From Delphinapterus leucas (Eukaryota > Chordata > Mammalia > Artiodactyla > Monodontidae), in assembly GCF_002288925.2 (NCBI RefSeq), contig NW_022098093.1, positions 873,266 to 937,265 of the forward strand: a stretch of 64,000 bases of DNA, written 5' to 3'. Shown in pieces: positions 37,861-47,789 of the stretch. The notes beneath the pieces are model-generated. The model saw only the letters and a list, made by a program, of their open reading frames with translations, had not been told where the DNA came from and did not search any database. A program made the position numbers and the translations under genes. The stretch's first letter is position 1; the number at the start of each line of letters is the position of its first letter.

Positions 37861-38340
37861 AGATGAACACATTTTCAATCTTTATCAGAAAGTATACTTA
37901 CATTTGGTCATTTTACAGATATTGATACTTTGGGCACAACAGCATGGTTTATTTAACACCATAATGAATCAGCAGTTCATTGTGTACTTCCCCAAAACAG
38001 CAACGAAATACTTCCAAATAACTTTCCAATTTTATGGCTAACTTATGGCCAATTTTTATTCCTGGTGGTATAGTAATTAGTTAATTAATTAAACAATTAA
38101 TGTATTAAGTATTTCTGTTGAGTAAATGAGATAAGAGGATAAATAGTATTTCTATAACTTGTTAGCCAACTAGAGTATTTCTAGGTTCAGTGCTTTATCA
38201 TTCTCATTACTTTGTCTCTGTTGATTTCTCTTCCTAAAAATGAAAGTTTACCAATAGAATCTCTTGACAATATCCATTGAACTCCTCTCAAATAGGCTAC
38301 TTCTTCTTTAGCATCACTCACTTTCCAATACGCATCACAT
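37861..38340. other. Unique DNA
   Basis: Nothing recognised. A short ttaattaa-rich patch lies near 38,077-38,100. Confidence 0.35.
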
Positions 38341-38403
38341 GCTGAAGAAAAAAAGAAAAAGAAAGAGGAAGGAAGGAAGGGAGGGAGGGAGGAAGGAAGG
38401 AAA
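38341..38403 (+). repeat. (GAAA)n/(GGAA)n/(GGGA)n purine microsatellite
   Basis: All-purine tract moving from gaaa to ggaa to ggga units and back to ggaa. Confidence 0.93.
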
Positions 38404-38907
38404 ATTTGGGGAGAAAAATGTGTTCTGTTGGTGGTAACAATACCCAACCGTGATCAGCTTAAACCAAGAAGACTGGAGTTGTTTAACACATATATTTGTT
38501 TAGAAAATAATCTGGAAGAAGTTGATTGCTGTCATTGGATTAGTGGCTCAACAATGTCAGAACCAGCATGCCTATAGTTTTCATGTCTTTTCCTCACAGT
38601 TACTAGATAATGATTGCAGTCCTGATCATTTTTACTACAGTCACGATGGGAAGAAAGTGGAAAGGAAAGAATCAGCTTTACCTTTTCTTTTCAACAAAAG
38701 AATAAAAATATTTCCAGAATCCTCCTAGAAGACTCCCATTTATGTCTTACTAGTTGAAAATGTTTTACAAGGTAGCACTTAGTTACAGGGGAAGCTGGGA
38801 AAATAATTACAGCTTTTCTAGATACTATATTGGTGTTAGTCAAATGACAGATGTTGGGAATGAGTGTTGGACCTATACTAATTTTGATTTCTATAAGGAA
38901 AAGAATC
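38404..38907. other. Unique DNA
   Basis: No gene or repeat family recognised. Confidence 0.35.
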
Positions 38908-38928
38908 AGAAATTTAAAAACTGAATGA

Positions 38929-39280
38929 GGGGCTTCCCTGGCGGAGCAGTGGTTAAGAATCTACCTGCCAATGCAGGGGACACGGGTTTGAGCCCTGGAC
39001 CGGGAAGATCCCACATGCCACAGAGCAACTAAGCCCGTGCACCACAACTACTGAGCCTGCTCTCTAGAGCCCGTGAGCAACAACTACTGAGCCCACGAGC
39101 CACAACTACTGAAGCCCACGCACCTAGAGCCCGTTCTCCGCAGCAAGAGAAGCCACCGCAATGAGAAGCCCATGCACCCCAACGAAGAATAGCCCCCGCT
39201 CACCACAACTAGAGAAAGCCCACACATAGCAACGAAGACCCAACACAGCCAAAAATAAATAAATAAAATGTATTAAAAAA
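38929..39280 (+). mobile_element. CHR-2-type SINE, long form
   Basis: About 350 bp. It starts ggggcttccctggcggagcag, with the same head, repetitive body and caaaaataaataaataaaatg tail as the copy at 36.1 kb. The 21 bp target-site duplication, 38,908-38,928 versus 39,281-39,301, has three mismatches. The 121-codon minus-strand frame that enters it is not a gene. Confidence 0.94.
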
Positions 39281-39344
39281 AGAAATTTGATAACTGCATG
39301 AATATTTTTAAACTTGCAAAGAGTGGATACCTCTACCCCGAATC

Positions 39345-39525
39345 CCCGCTCCCTTGTTGGATAAAAACTTTTAACCTCTCTGAGTTTCAGTACCTTCATG
39401 GGAAGGCAGAAATACCATACCCTTAGGTAACACAGTTGTAGTATAAAGATCAAGTGAGATATTGCATGTGAAATTGCTACGTGAGCCACTGAGGACTATA
39501 AAATATTATACATTATTATGTTGGG
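39345..39525 (+). repeat. MIR SINE relic
   Basis: Forward MIR 3' two-thirds: 'taacctctctgagtttcagtaccttcat', the core with 'gtagtataaagatcaagtgagatattgcatgtgaaa', then 'actataaaatattatacattatta'. The head is lost. Confidence 0.75.
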
Positions 39526-39984
39526 ACTGTGATAGACTAGAGATATGGGTATGAATAACCAAGTAACAGATAGTGTGAATTATTTTAATTCAAATGTCTT
39601 TTTGTTGGGTGATCTGAAGGTAAAGGAGTAAAACAAATGGCCAGCTACACTATTTAACTCAATGGAATGAAACAAACCATGACGGGTATATTGCCTTTAA
39701 CCACTACTTTTAAAGCTATTTCAGTCACCGCATTCAACTCCTAAGAACAATATCAGTATCAAAAGATTTTTAAACCATGTTTTTCTACAGAAAAATTGAA
39801 GCATCTATAATATTAGTCCAGAAAATGTTCACTAAAGCCACAAAATAATCTGCAGATTTTTGAAAGCTTAGTATATAAAAAGAGGGTTTGAGGGTTGAAA
39901 CTTTTCTATATGGCCTTAAATGTTTCAGAAGAAAAATAATAAAGAAATGAATTTAATCTCAAATATAAAGGAAAAAAATTGATA
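39526..39984. other. Unique DNA
   Basis: Nothing recognised. Confidence 0.35.
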
Positions 39985-40545
39985 GTCAATGTGGCTGATG
40001 AAACTTTCCAAAGATGGCAACAATTTCTCTCTCTCTCACAAGCTGTTCTGTGAGGTAACCTTGTCACTCTGGCACTCAAGTGATGGAATCTATCCACCCC
40101 ATTGAATCCAGGCAAGCCTTGTGACTGCTTGGATCAACAGGATATGGCAGAAGCTGCAGCACGTAACTTCTGAGGCTATAGGGCATATTAAGCCTTTCTA
40201 CATCTATGTGGGTCACCTGTAATGCTCGCTCTTGGGATGATCCCTTTCATGGCCCAGCCATCATGCTTAGAGAAGTTTAAACCACCTGGAGAGGCTAAAT
40301 GTAGAGACAGTCTCAGCTGAGCTCCCAGTCAACACCAGCTTCAGCTACCAGCCATGTTGTGTGCCCTCTTAGACATCCAATTCAGGCAAGTATTCAGATG
40401 TCTCTGGGTCCTCACTTACACATGTGAGAAACCAGTGAGGATCACACATCTGAGCTCAATCAATGCACAGAAAGATGAAAGCAGTGATTTGTTATGCAGT
40501 GAGAAATAATCAGAATAGTCAAAGATGAATAAACGTAGTAAACAC
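39985..40545 (+). mobile_element. MLT1-type solo LTR (ERVL-MaLR)
   Basis: Landmarks in order: the 'gccttgtgactgcttggatcaacaggatatggcagaagc' region, 'aaaccacctggagaggctaaatgtag', 'tgagctcccagtcaacaccagcttcagctaccagccatg', then a degraded 3' part. This is the signature of an MLT1-class LTR of the mammalian apparent LTR retrotransposons. There is no internal coding region on either side, so it is a solo LTR or fragment. Confidence 0.75.
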
Positions 40546-40559
40546 TATTTCATAAGGCA

Positions 40560-40745
40560 TCAACTTTCTAATGTTTATTGAGTGCCAACTATATGTCAGG
40601 TACCATTCTGAAGTACTTTATATACAATATGGCACTGGGTATTCACACAAACATCTCAGGGAGATGCAATTATTATCTCCATTTTACAGATGAAAAACTG
40701 AGACACATAGAACTTAAGTAAAATGGGTCACCTAGCTAATGACCC
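40560..40745 (-). repeat. MIR SINE relic
   Basis: Reverse MIR: 'aatgtttattgagtgccaactatatgtcaggtaccattct', then 'attatctccattttacagatga', 'aaactgagacacatagaactt' and 'gggtcacctagctaat'. Confidence 0.9.
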
Positions 40746-40877
40746 CTTAATTTGTATTAACTTAGCCTTCTTTAAACACATTAATGACAAGAACAGATAA
40801 GAAGTTACCTTGGGTGTACACACAGCTAAGTGTTAGCTTCTTGTTTCTAGGATAGGTGATTTCTATGCCTGCCACAC

Positions 40878-40940
40878 AAGGAAAGGAGGAGGAAGGGGTA
40901 AAGGAGAGATGGCTAGAGGAAGAGTAGAAAGAAAGTAGGT
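40878..40940 (+). repeat. Purine-rich low-complexity tract
   Basis: A run of agg/gaag/gaaa units over about 60 bp with few pyrimidines. Confidence 0.6.
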
Positions 40941-40989
40941 CACATATATGTTTTTATGCCAAAATTACTATGCAGTTAAAAGTAGTTCA

Positions 40990-41140
40990 GAGTGGTCCTT
41001 CATTCTTTAATTCATTCATCAAATTTTTAGTAAGGTTATAATAGATACTAAGTACTGTTTAGACTCAAGAGATGATAACAGTGGGGGAGAAAAAAAGCAG
41101 TCCCCATGCCCTCAAAGAGCTCACATTCCCATGACTACTA
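40990..41140 (-). repeat. L2 LINE 3' end relic
   Basis: 'ttcattctttaattcattcatcaaattt' (TGAATGAA end reversed), then 'actaagtactgtttagactcaagagatgataacagtg' and 'gtccccatgccctcaaagagctcaca'. Typical reversed L2 end. Confidence 0.82.
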
Positions 41141-43195
41141 GGTTTTTTGTTAGAAATCTATATAAAAAGACTAGAGAACCACCTGGAGAAATTATTGAAG
41201 ACAGATCCAAGAATTAGAAGTGTTGCAATAGGAAGCTCTTAAGCTTCTTTTCAGTCCCAAGACCTTAAGGCTTTACTTTGCAGAGGACTCATATCCACTT
41301 TTCACAGTCTGATAATCTAGGTCAGATAGATACAGCCCTGGTTAGCAGGAAAAAAATATTGGTGGTGTCTTTTAATTCCAGCGAGCTTTCTGTGAATTCA
41401 ATCAGAGATATTATTTTGTAGGGTGTTTCACCACCAGATTGCTCTTTCCTCCCTAAACTAGGCTGACCTCAGAACCGAATGACATATTTCTTCTTAGTAT
41501 CTGCACTGCCACAGAAGTCCCTAATGACACCACAGCTATAGAACAAGGAGACTCAAATAAAGTCTATTTTTGGAGAAAACTTGGGCTTTACCACTTTTTT
41601 GAAGGTGACACAGGAAAGTAGGGCAGGACTAATCACAGGTAAGATTGGATTTAAAAAAAGAAAAGAAAAAAGGCTTTTCATAAAACAGAGAGTGTTATAA
41701 AAAAAAATGAATCATAGATTGTGGGTAAGGGTAAGAAATCATGACTAACAGAGACAAATCTTCAATAAGAGCAGGGAGAGATCTTCCTGAAATGAAATAA
41801 GATATTTTTAAGAAATAGCTCTGAACTCTTTGAGCCCTTCTAAAAGTAACTCTTAAACCCTCTCCACCCACTCAATGAGTTAACTATTATATTTTAGCTC
41901 ATCTGCAGTACATGAATTGTGCTTTATAGGTTTTTGCCATTGTTTTCCATGATCTAAAGTTAATTTCATTTGAGGGGACGTCCCTAATAACTCATAAAGT
42001 TTAAAAAAATGCCAACTTCTGTTTTCACAAGACCCTTTGATTCAAGTTTTGGTGACTTTTTGAAAGCCAAGTTCCACAAAGGAAATTCTACCATGAATGC
42101 TGCCAACACAGGACTGAGCTCCCTAAGGAGCCGAGACAATCTTTGTCAATGCTCTAAGGTAAAATTTCTTTTACTTCATCTGTATGGTTTTTATCATTTT
42201 GGGTGAACCTGATTCTCATTCCATTCTACATCCTTTGAGGCATTTCTATTCAGAGGCCTCACACTGACTTCATTAAGAGGAACTGTGAAGTGCAGCTCCA
42301 CTTGGCCCTGAAAGCTTCTACTGCCTTAAGAAGCACAGGAGCGTGTTTTAGACAGTAAATGTAGCATCCGTAAGCACAATGCCTTGACAGCCACTACAGA
42401 CAGAGAAATGTTTTTATCTCCCTTGATTTTTTCCCCTTAACTTTCTCTGATGAATATTCTCCAATTTATAAAAAGAGACTTTATTACTTTGTCACATTTT
42501 TAAAACTTTTTCCACACGTAGGCAGTATTTCCATGTCATATGTACCAGATAGGCATTTTTTTTCCTTTTCTTTTTTGTGGATTACCTCAGTGAGTTAGTC
42601 AGCTGGTGCTTTGTGGGTGAGGGGAGCTAAAGAAATAGAAGAGAGCTATCCAAGCCCTGGACTTGGTCCTTACCCTCCAAAAATAAAGGGTAATGATGAG
42701 ATCCCTCAGATGGATCTCATCAGCTCTATGCTAGCAGGGTGCCTGGAAATGCTAAGAGTACTCCTTGCTGGATTCTTTGCTCTGGAGAACTCCAAATAGC
42801 TAAAGCAATTGCCAGTACGCAGAGACCACAATGAAGTCAATTTGAACACGATCCAATGTAGTCAGATGTCCTACATGTCAGGCTACAGTGGATGAGACAC
42901 TACCCTGGTCGGTCCAAGCATTGTCCCAGGGTTGGATCTTCCTGGGAGCATTACACACAGGAGCTCATTTCTAGGTCTGCCTTGGACTGCTATCATTCCT
43001 CAAGGAACATCTGAGGAGTAAAATCCCTCAGGAATGGTTTGAGGATGTTCCTTTGCCCACTTTTTAGCTAATGAAGACCCAAACTGTTCACTGATATCCA
43101 TAATATGGCAGTGATTTGCTTTTTCTGAGGAAAGCTTAGTATAGTGAGAAGAGAGAAGACTGTATAGTACTCAGTAATTATTGGGATTTGAAAGC
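41141..43195. other. Unique DNA
   Basis: About 2 kb with no supported gene or interspersed repeat. Two 60-65 codon plus-strand frames (42,009-42,206 and 42,611-42,799) show no domain. Confidence 0.35.
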
Positions 43196-43440
43196 AGAAT
43201 AATCACCATCTGGCCACACTTTATGTGTATCAGCTCATTTATCCTTGCAACAAACTCATAATCAGGCATTCTCAGGTCCATGGTTCATACACACAAATGT
43301 GCCCATATACACATACACAAATGTGCATATACACAGAAGAATCTTAGGGAGAATAAATACCCCAAAGTTTAGACATTACATGGAGAGCAAGTATTAAAAT
43401 TTAAGTCTATCAGACTTTTGAGCTTTCTCTCCTGTGATTC
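43196..43440 (-). repeat. Degraded MIR relic
   Basis: 'tttatgtgtatcagctcatttatccttgcaacaaactcata' and, after an interruption with acacaaatgtgc repeats at 43,290-43,335, 'gagcaagtattaaaatttaagtctatcagac'. Consistent with a split reverse MIR. Confidence 0.5.
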
Positions 43441-43474
43441 TGTCCCATCTTTACTTACTAAATGTTAGAATTTA

Positions 43475-43645
43475 GTGGAAGGTAATTCAACTTCTTTAAA
43501 ACTTAGTTCATTCATAAAAGCAAGAGATAGAATATATTTGCCTATGGAATTACTGTAAAGATTAAATGGGATAACATATACATAAGCCAGTTCTAATCAG
43601 TCCTAGGACAAGGTCCTAAATAAATATTAGCTCATTTCTCTTTGC
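43475..43645 (+). repeat. MIR SINE relic
   Basis: Forward MIR 3' part: 'ttcaacttctttaaaacttagttcattcataaaa', then 'ggaattactgtaaagattaaatgggataacat', then the 'cctaaataaatattagct' end. Confidence 0.75.
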
Positions 43646-43814
43646 CTGTGTTTCCTAGTGCATGTCCATCAAGAGGCTCTTCCAATAATTCTAAAGGCCA
43701 AAAGCGTAAGTTATTCGTAGAAATTGTCTATACATGTAAGACATATATTTAGGGATTTTATTTGTTTTTTCATTATTTCAAAGGCCCATTGTTTTCACTC
43801 AGGTAGTCAGTTTT

Positions 43815-44150
43815 TAGTCCCACAGACATTCATTGGCTTCAGACTCTTTATAAACGGCCCTGGAACTAAACAGATGAAAACACAGGCCCTCCATCTAAGA
43901 CGTTGCTGAGTCTGAGAAATAGACATTTGCAATACAATGTGAAATCCACTGTAATACAAGTGAGAACTCACAGAAGGAAAACCTACATTAACACTAATGC
44001 TGTCTGGAAAGGTTTGGGGAGAAAGAAATGCGTGAGCTGAGAGTAGAAGACTGGGTAGGAGTTAGCCAGGCAACAGAGAGAAGAGGTACTGCTGGCACCA
44101 AAACACATAAGGCACGGTGGCATCCAGGAGCTCTAAGTACTCATCCCTGA
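43815..44150 (-). repeat. L2 LINE relic
   Basis: Reverse L2: 'cccacagacattcattggc', 'acaggccctccatctaagacgttgc', 'ctggaaaggtttggggagaaagaa', then 'gagctgagagtagaagactgggtaggagttagccaggcaa'. The last phrase is a strong L2 landmark. Confidence 0.78.
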
Positions 44151-44739
44151 GGGAATAGGCATTAAGTGAAAATCCAGCATCCAAAAGCCTGTGTGGCCCC
44201 ATGTTGATTTAGACTGGCATTCTTACCTAACCAAGTCTACAGCAAGAGTTCAGACAATGAAATGCCTCAAGTTGGGTGAAAAATATTGACACTTGGCTAT
44301 CAACCCATCGGAAGGAATGTGGTCACTCATGTGAACTGGGTGTTTAGTCACATTAATACTGGGAAGAGATTCTAACCTTTATCTTGGCTGGCAAGGAGAA
44401 GTAAAAGAGAAAAAAGACTCAAGGGCGAAAGATCAAGTGCAAGATTACTCTCCTTCAGGGAACTGAAACACCAGAGAAGTATTTGCAGTAATACTGCAGT
44501 GTCTGCAGTAATCTGCAGTATTACCAGATACTGCAATCAAAAACCTAAGGACAAGGCTCACTTGCAGAAGAGCAGTGCAAGGCTCTGGTTCCACTAGACT
44601 GTGCCAGACTCACCCCAAGCAGCCACCGTACAGGGTAGACACGTAATTCCTGCCTCAGCTAGCTGGCTGCCCTTGGTCAGCTGTTATGCTGTCTTGAAAA
44701 GCAAGGAATACAGTATTTGAAGCAAAAACAAACCAAAAA
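44151..44739. other. Unique DNA with a 12 bp inverted repeat
   Basis: No gene. A ctgcag-rich inverted repeat lies at 44,488-44,524. Confidence 0.4.
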
Positions 44740-44940
44740 GTCCTGGGCTTTAGATTCAGACACATAAAATCTCAGTTTAGCCAGATTCTCTGTGTGCCCT
44801 TGAGCACATTAGTACTACCATCTTTGAGCCTCAGTTTCCTTATCTGTAAAGTAAGCTGCAGAGCCCAAATCACAGAGATGTTGGGATTAGCAAACATAGA
44901 TAGAAAAGAACTTTTCACACTGAAAAGCACTGTATATTAA
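44740..44940 (+). repeat. MIR SINE relic
   Basis: Forward MIR: 'ttagattcagacacataaaatctcagtttagcc', 'gtgtgcccttgagcac', 'gagcctcagtttccttatctgtaaag', then a degraded 3' part. Confidence 0.82.
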
Positions 44941-45419
44941 TATAAAAATATTATTTAAATTTGAGTGCACTTGATATACAGGTATTACAGTTTGCATTAT
45001 CTTAAATATACAGAATATTTACGGTTTAATTGATTTCTGAATATGGCTGTCTATTCTGAAACAATAGAACCAAAGTAATTCCCATTGTAGTACCTCACTC
45101 TAAAGCTAATTCTTCTATTTTCTAAATTTAGTTATTTCTACTGATTCAGATTTCAGCAGTTGTAGTGCTTTTTATTTGCTAACTTTCCTTTTATAGTATA
45201 ACTGGAATCTCTAAGATCAAATCGATATTTTCATAACAATGTCTCCACACTGTTTTATAATATCATAAATGACAAGATAAACTCACAGTTGTTCTTTTTT
45301 AATTGATTTTTAAGAGTTAGATTTAGACCTGCAAATATTCCTACTATTGATTTGATGCTTCTGAATGGAAACAGCAATGTTGATATTTAAAAATTATTCC
45401 AACTTTACATATTTCCTCA
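44941..45419. other. AT-rich unique DNA
   Basis: Nothing recognised. Confidence 0.35.
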
Positions 45420-45645
45420 ACACAGATCAGCTTTGGGCAAATCTAGCCATGTCAGATGCCTGCTTAAATGCCTTCAATGGCTCCTTATTGCCTTCAGGGG
45501 CAAATCCAAGCTCCTTAACTTGGCAATCAAGGTCTTTCTCGTAATCAGTCCCTTATATACTTTCAGCTCATCCCTGCCACTAAACAACCAGCACCCTGAA
45601 ACCTCAGCTACTACAAACATTTAAAGTCCCAGATGTGCCATGCTC
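45420..45645 (+). repeat. L2 LINE relic
   Basis: Forward L2: 'tgtcagatgcctgcttaaatgccttcaatggctccttattgcc', 'aaatccaagctccttaacttggcaatcaaggtc', 'cctgccactaaac'. This segment lies several hundred bases before the L2 end. The 63-codon frame over it is not a gene. Confidence 0.85.
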
Positions 45646-45722
45646 CATTTTTCCTCCCTGATTTTTTTTTGGCTGTTCTTTGTCCAATAAAGTCATACAT
45701 TCCATCACTATATGTATATATT

Positions 45723-45726
<4 letters not shown>

Positions 45727-45770
<44 letters not shown>

Positions 45771-45771
45771 G
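45727..45771. repeat. Compound (CA)n(TA)n microsatellite
   Basis: About 16 CA units followed directly by about six TA units. Confidence 0.97.
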
Positions 45772-46138
45772 TACCTTCCATGTGTAAAGCTCCAGGAATG
45801 TAGTCAATGGCATCAGCTCTCTCAGTGTCCTTTCTTGCTCTCATCCAAAGCCACCGGCCTCTGTTTAGCTTTGCTTTTAGATAGAATCTTTTCCTAGGGC
45901 AGCAAGGTAACTACTGCTGGTCCCCGTCCTACATGTTGTATGTTTCCTGAGAGCTCCAGCACAAATTGCAAGAAAAACTCTGATCAACTCAACTTAGATC
46001 AGACCAGAATCAATGTGGTCATGGGAAGGGAGAACTTTCATTCTTGCTAGTTTGAATGATACACAATCCCAAATTTACAAAATACTATGAAAAAAATAAA
46101 GAGTAATTCTGGTCTTCCAAAAGAAGGTATACTGAAAT

Positions 46139-46197
46139 GACGGAACTCATATATAAGATATATATATATAGAGAGAGAGACGGAACTCATATATAAG

Positions 46198-46199
<2 letters not shown>
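46139..46199 (+). repeat. 21 bp direct duplication around a TA/GA tract
   Basis: A 21 bp segment beginning gacggaactc is present identically at 46,139-46,159 and 46,179-46,199. Between the copies lie a short (TA)n run and a gagagaga run. This is a recent slippage-type or tandem duplication of about 40 bp. Confidence 0.95.
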
Positions 46200-46235
<36 letters not shown>

Positions 46236-46236
46236 C
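46197..46236. repeat. Perfect 40 bp palindrome with (AT)14 centre
   Basis: Reads gatttt, then fourteen AT units, then aaaatc. The whole 40 bp equals its own reverse complement. It can extrude as a cruciform or fold as a hairpin. Confidence 0.95.
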
Positions 46237-46239
46237 ACT

Positions 46240-46580
46240 TCTTTCACAAGCATTATATGCATCAAACCTAAGGAATTAAGTACCTCTTACTTACTGTTAC
46301 AAATATCTCTCAGGTTCCAGTTGTGTATTAATTCTTTCCACTGAATCAGCTTATTGGACAAAGGAGCCAACGTTTAAAAAAATAATGTAATATCTAAAAA
46401 TTAGAAATCCAATTATCATGGTAGTGCTTAGTTAAAATTTGAAAGAACTTTAAAATAAAGCATTTTTTAATTAATAATTGCACAGTGTGAAAATGAGTAA
46501 TCCTAATATAAGAGCTAACAAAATCAAAGTTACCACACAGCAAGCACTGGTCCTAAATATTTCTAAAAGAGAAATACAAT
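46240..46580. other. Unique AT-rich DNA
   Basis: Nothing recognised. Confidence 0.35.
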
Positions 46581-46582
46581 GC

Positions 46583-46680
46583 TGGAGAAGGAAAGGCAGA
46601 AGGAGAAAGGAAGAGGAGGAAAAGACAAGAGAGAGGAAAGTAGGAGGAAGGGAGAAGGAGGAGAGAAACAATAGGGCTAT
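46583..46680 (+). repeat. Polypurine low-complexity tract
   Basis: About 95 bp of almost pure A/G (ggagaa, gaggag and gaaagg units). Frames on both strands (Glu/Arg/Lys-rich, or Ser/Leu/Phe-rich) follow from composition. Confidence 0.9.
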
Positions 46681-47550
46681 TATAGTAAAAGAAAAGGAAC
46701 TCTTTGAGGACTAGATGCTTTTCTCTCCTCACACCACATACCAAACCTAAAACCTCATGGTGCAATAATCATGGATGTTTTAAATATCTAAGACACTAAG
46801 GCTGTCTGAATCTGTTCCTGAGAACTGGAAGTAAGAAAAATAAATCCTTCCTCATGTACAAAGATTAATTACATAGTTTAGCAAGGGTTTCTAAGGCAGC
46901 AGGTTTTCATTGACATGCAAATGGAAATCTTTCTTTTGCATGAATCACCCTGAAAGTACTAATTAGAACTTAAAATTCTTGTTTGTAAATCATATGAATC
47001 TTATGAAATATGCTTCTGCCTTAGAGAACTGTTTCCTAAGGGCTACCATATGACCAGAGTGTGGAGCAGATGTTATCAAACAGACAAAGACAACCTTTTA
47101 AAACTCAGAGCAGCTCGTGATAGCTGGGGTAGCAAAGCCCTATTGGATTTCTATAAGTAGGCATGAAGAGGGGAAAAAGCTTTCTGCTAAGTGGTCCACT
47201 AGGCTTTTAGTTAGGTGAGCATTTGTACTCCTAGGTCATAGTCTGTGAAAGTAAATAAGTTAAAATCCCTGATTCAGTTAGGAAGATGCAAAAGTGATCT
47301 GCTTATAATTTAGAGGAAACCATTAGAAGCCAGGACTCAGATTCAATTGGAACTCAATCTTTATTGATCTGTATGTAAACTATATGCTGAATATGGTCAG
47401 CCAAACAGTGTCTGTAAGGATCTCTTCAAATAGAGCTTGTTTTGCTTTACTCTGGGAAGCCATGTGGCAAGATTATAACAGTGTAATGGTACCGGGAGAG
47501 GCCTTGAATCTGAATATATTTAAGATATTTGCTGAAAACAAAATAAAACA
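46681..47550. other. Unique DNA
   Basis: No gene or repeat family recognised. Confidence 0.35.
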
Positions 47551-47551
47551 A

Positions 47552-47638
47552 AAAACTGAATCATTATTCTGTATACCTGAAACTAACCCAATATTGTAAA
47601 TATTCAATAAAAAGAAAAGAAAAACAAAAAAACAAAAC
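47552..47638 (+). mobile_element. Tiny L1 3' tail
   Basis: Contains 'gaatcattattctgtatacctgaaactaacccaatattgtaaat' and 'caataaaaagaaaagaaaaac', matching the last ~60 bp of cetartiodactyl L1 elements plus an A-rich tail. Extremely 5'-truncated. Confidence 0.75.
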
Positions 47639-47644
47639 GCCTCT

Positions 47645-47784
47645 AAGAGGAGCTCCGCAGCCTTGTCAAAGATGTCCTTAGCTGATGCTGTCCATTGTCC
47701 TGATCTGTAGGTACCATCTTGATATTTTTCATTTGCAGCTGTTATAATCTGGAGCACATCTTGGAATCTGGACCATGAGAGCAT
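47645..47784 (-). pseudogene. Unidentified protein-like segment (about 47 codons)
   Basis: On the minus strand an open frame from 47,784 reads through FQDVLQIITAANEKYQDG and AKDIFDKAAELLLEA. It has balanced, globular-looking amino-acid composition unlike the low-complexity frames elsewhere. It then runs into the reversed tail of the tiny L1, which ends the sense. A possible acceptor-like ...tggtccag precedes the better-looking part, but no GT donor is seen. It could be an orphan exon cut by the L1, a processed-pseudogene fragment, or chance. I do not recognise the parent protein. Confidence 0.28.
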
Positions 47785-47789
47785 TTTTG

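Noticed and set aside
2452..39280. tRNA genes suggested by gggttcg-type B-boxes and paired A-boxes
   Set aside because: Each belongs to a CHR SINE head with a SINE body, A-rich tail and target-site duplication. None folds as a complete tRNA followed by a terminator.
39985..40545. Possible start of an endogenous retrovirus with genes
   Set aside because: Only an MLT1-type LTR is visible. No gag, pol or env sequence or primer-binding region follows on either side.
46478..46765. Three overlapping frames rich in Glu/Lys/Arg or Ser/Leu/Phe
   Set aside because: They are produced by the polypurine tract at 46,583-46,680.
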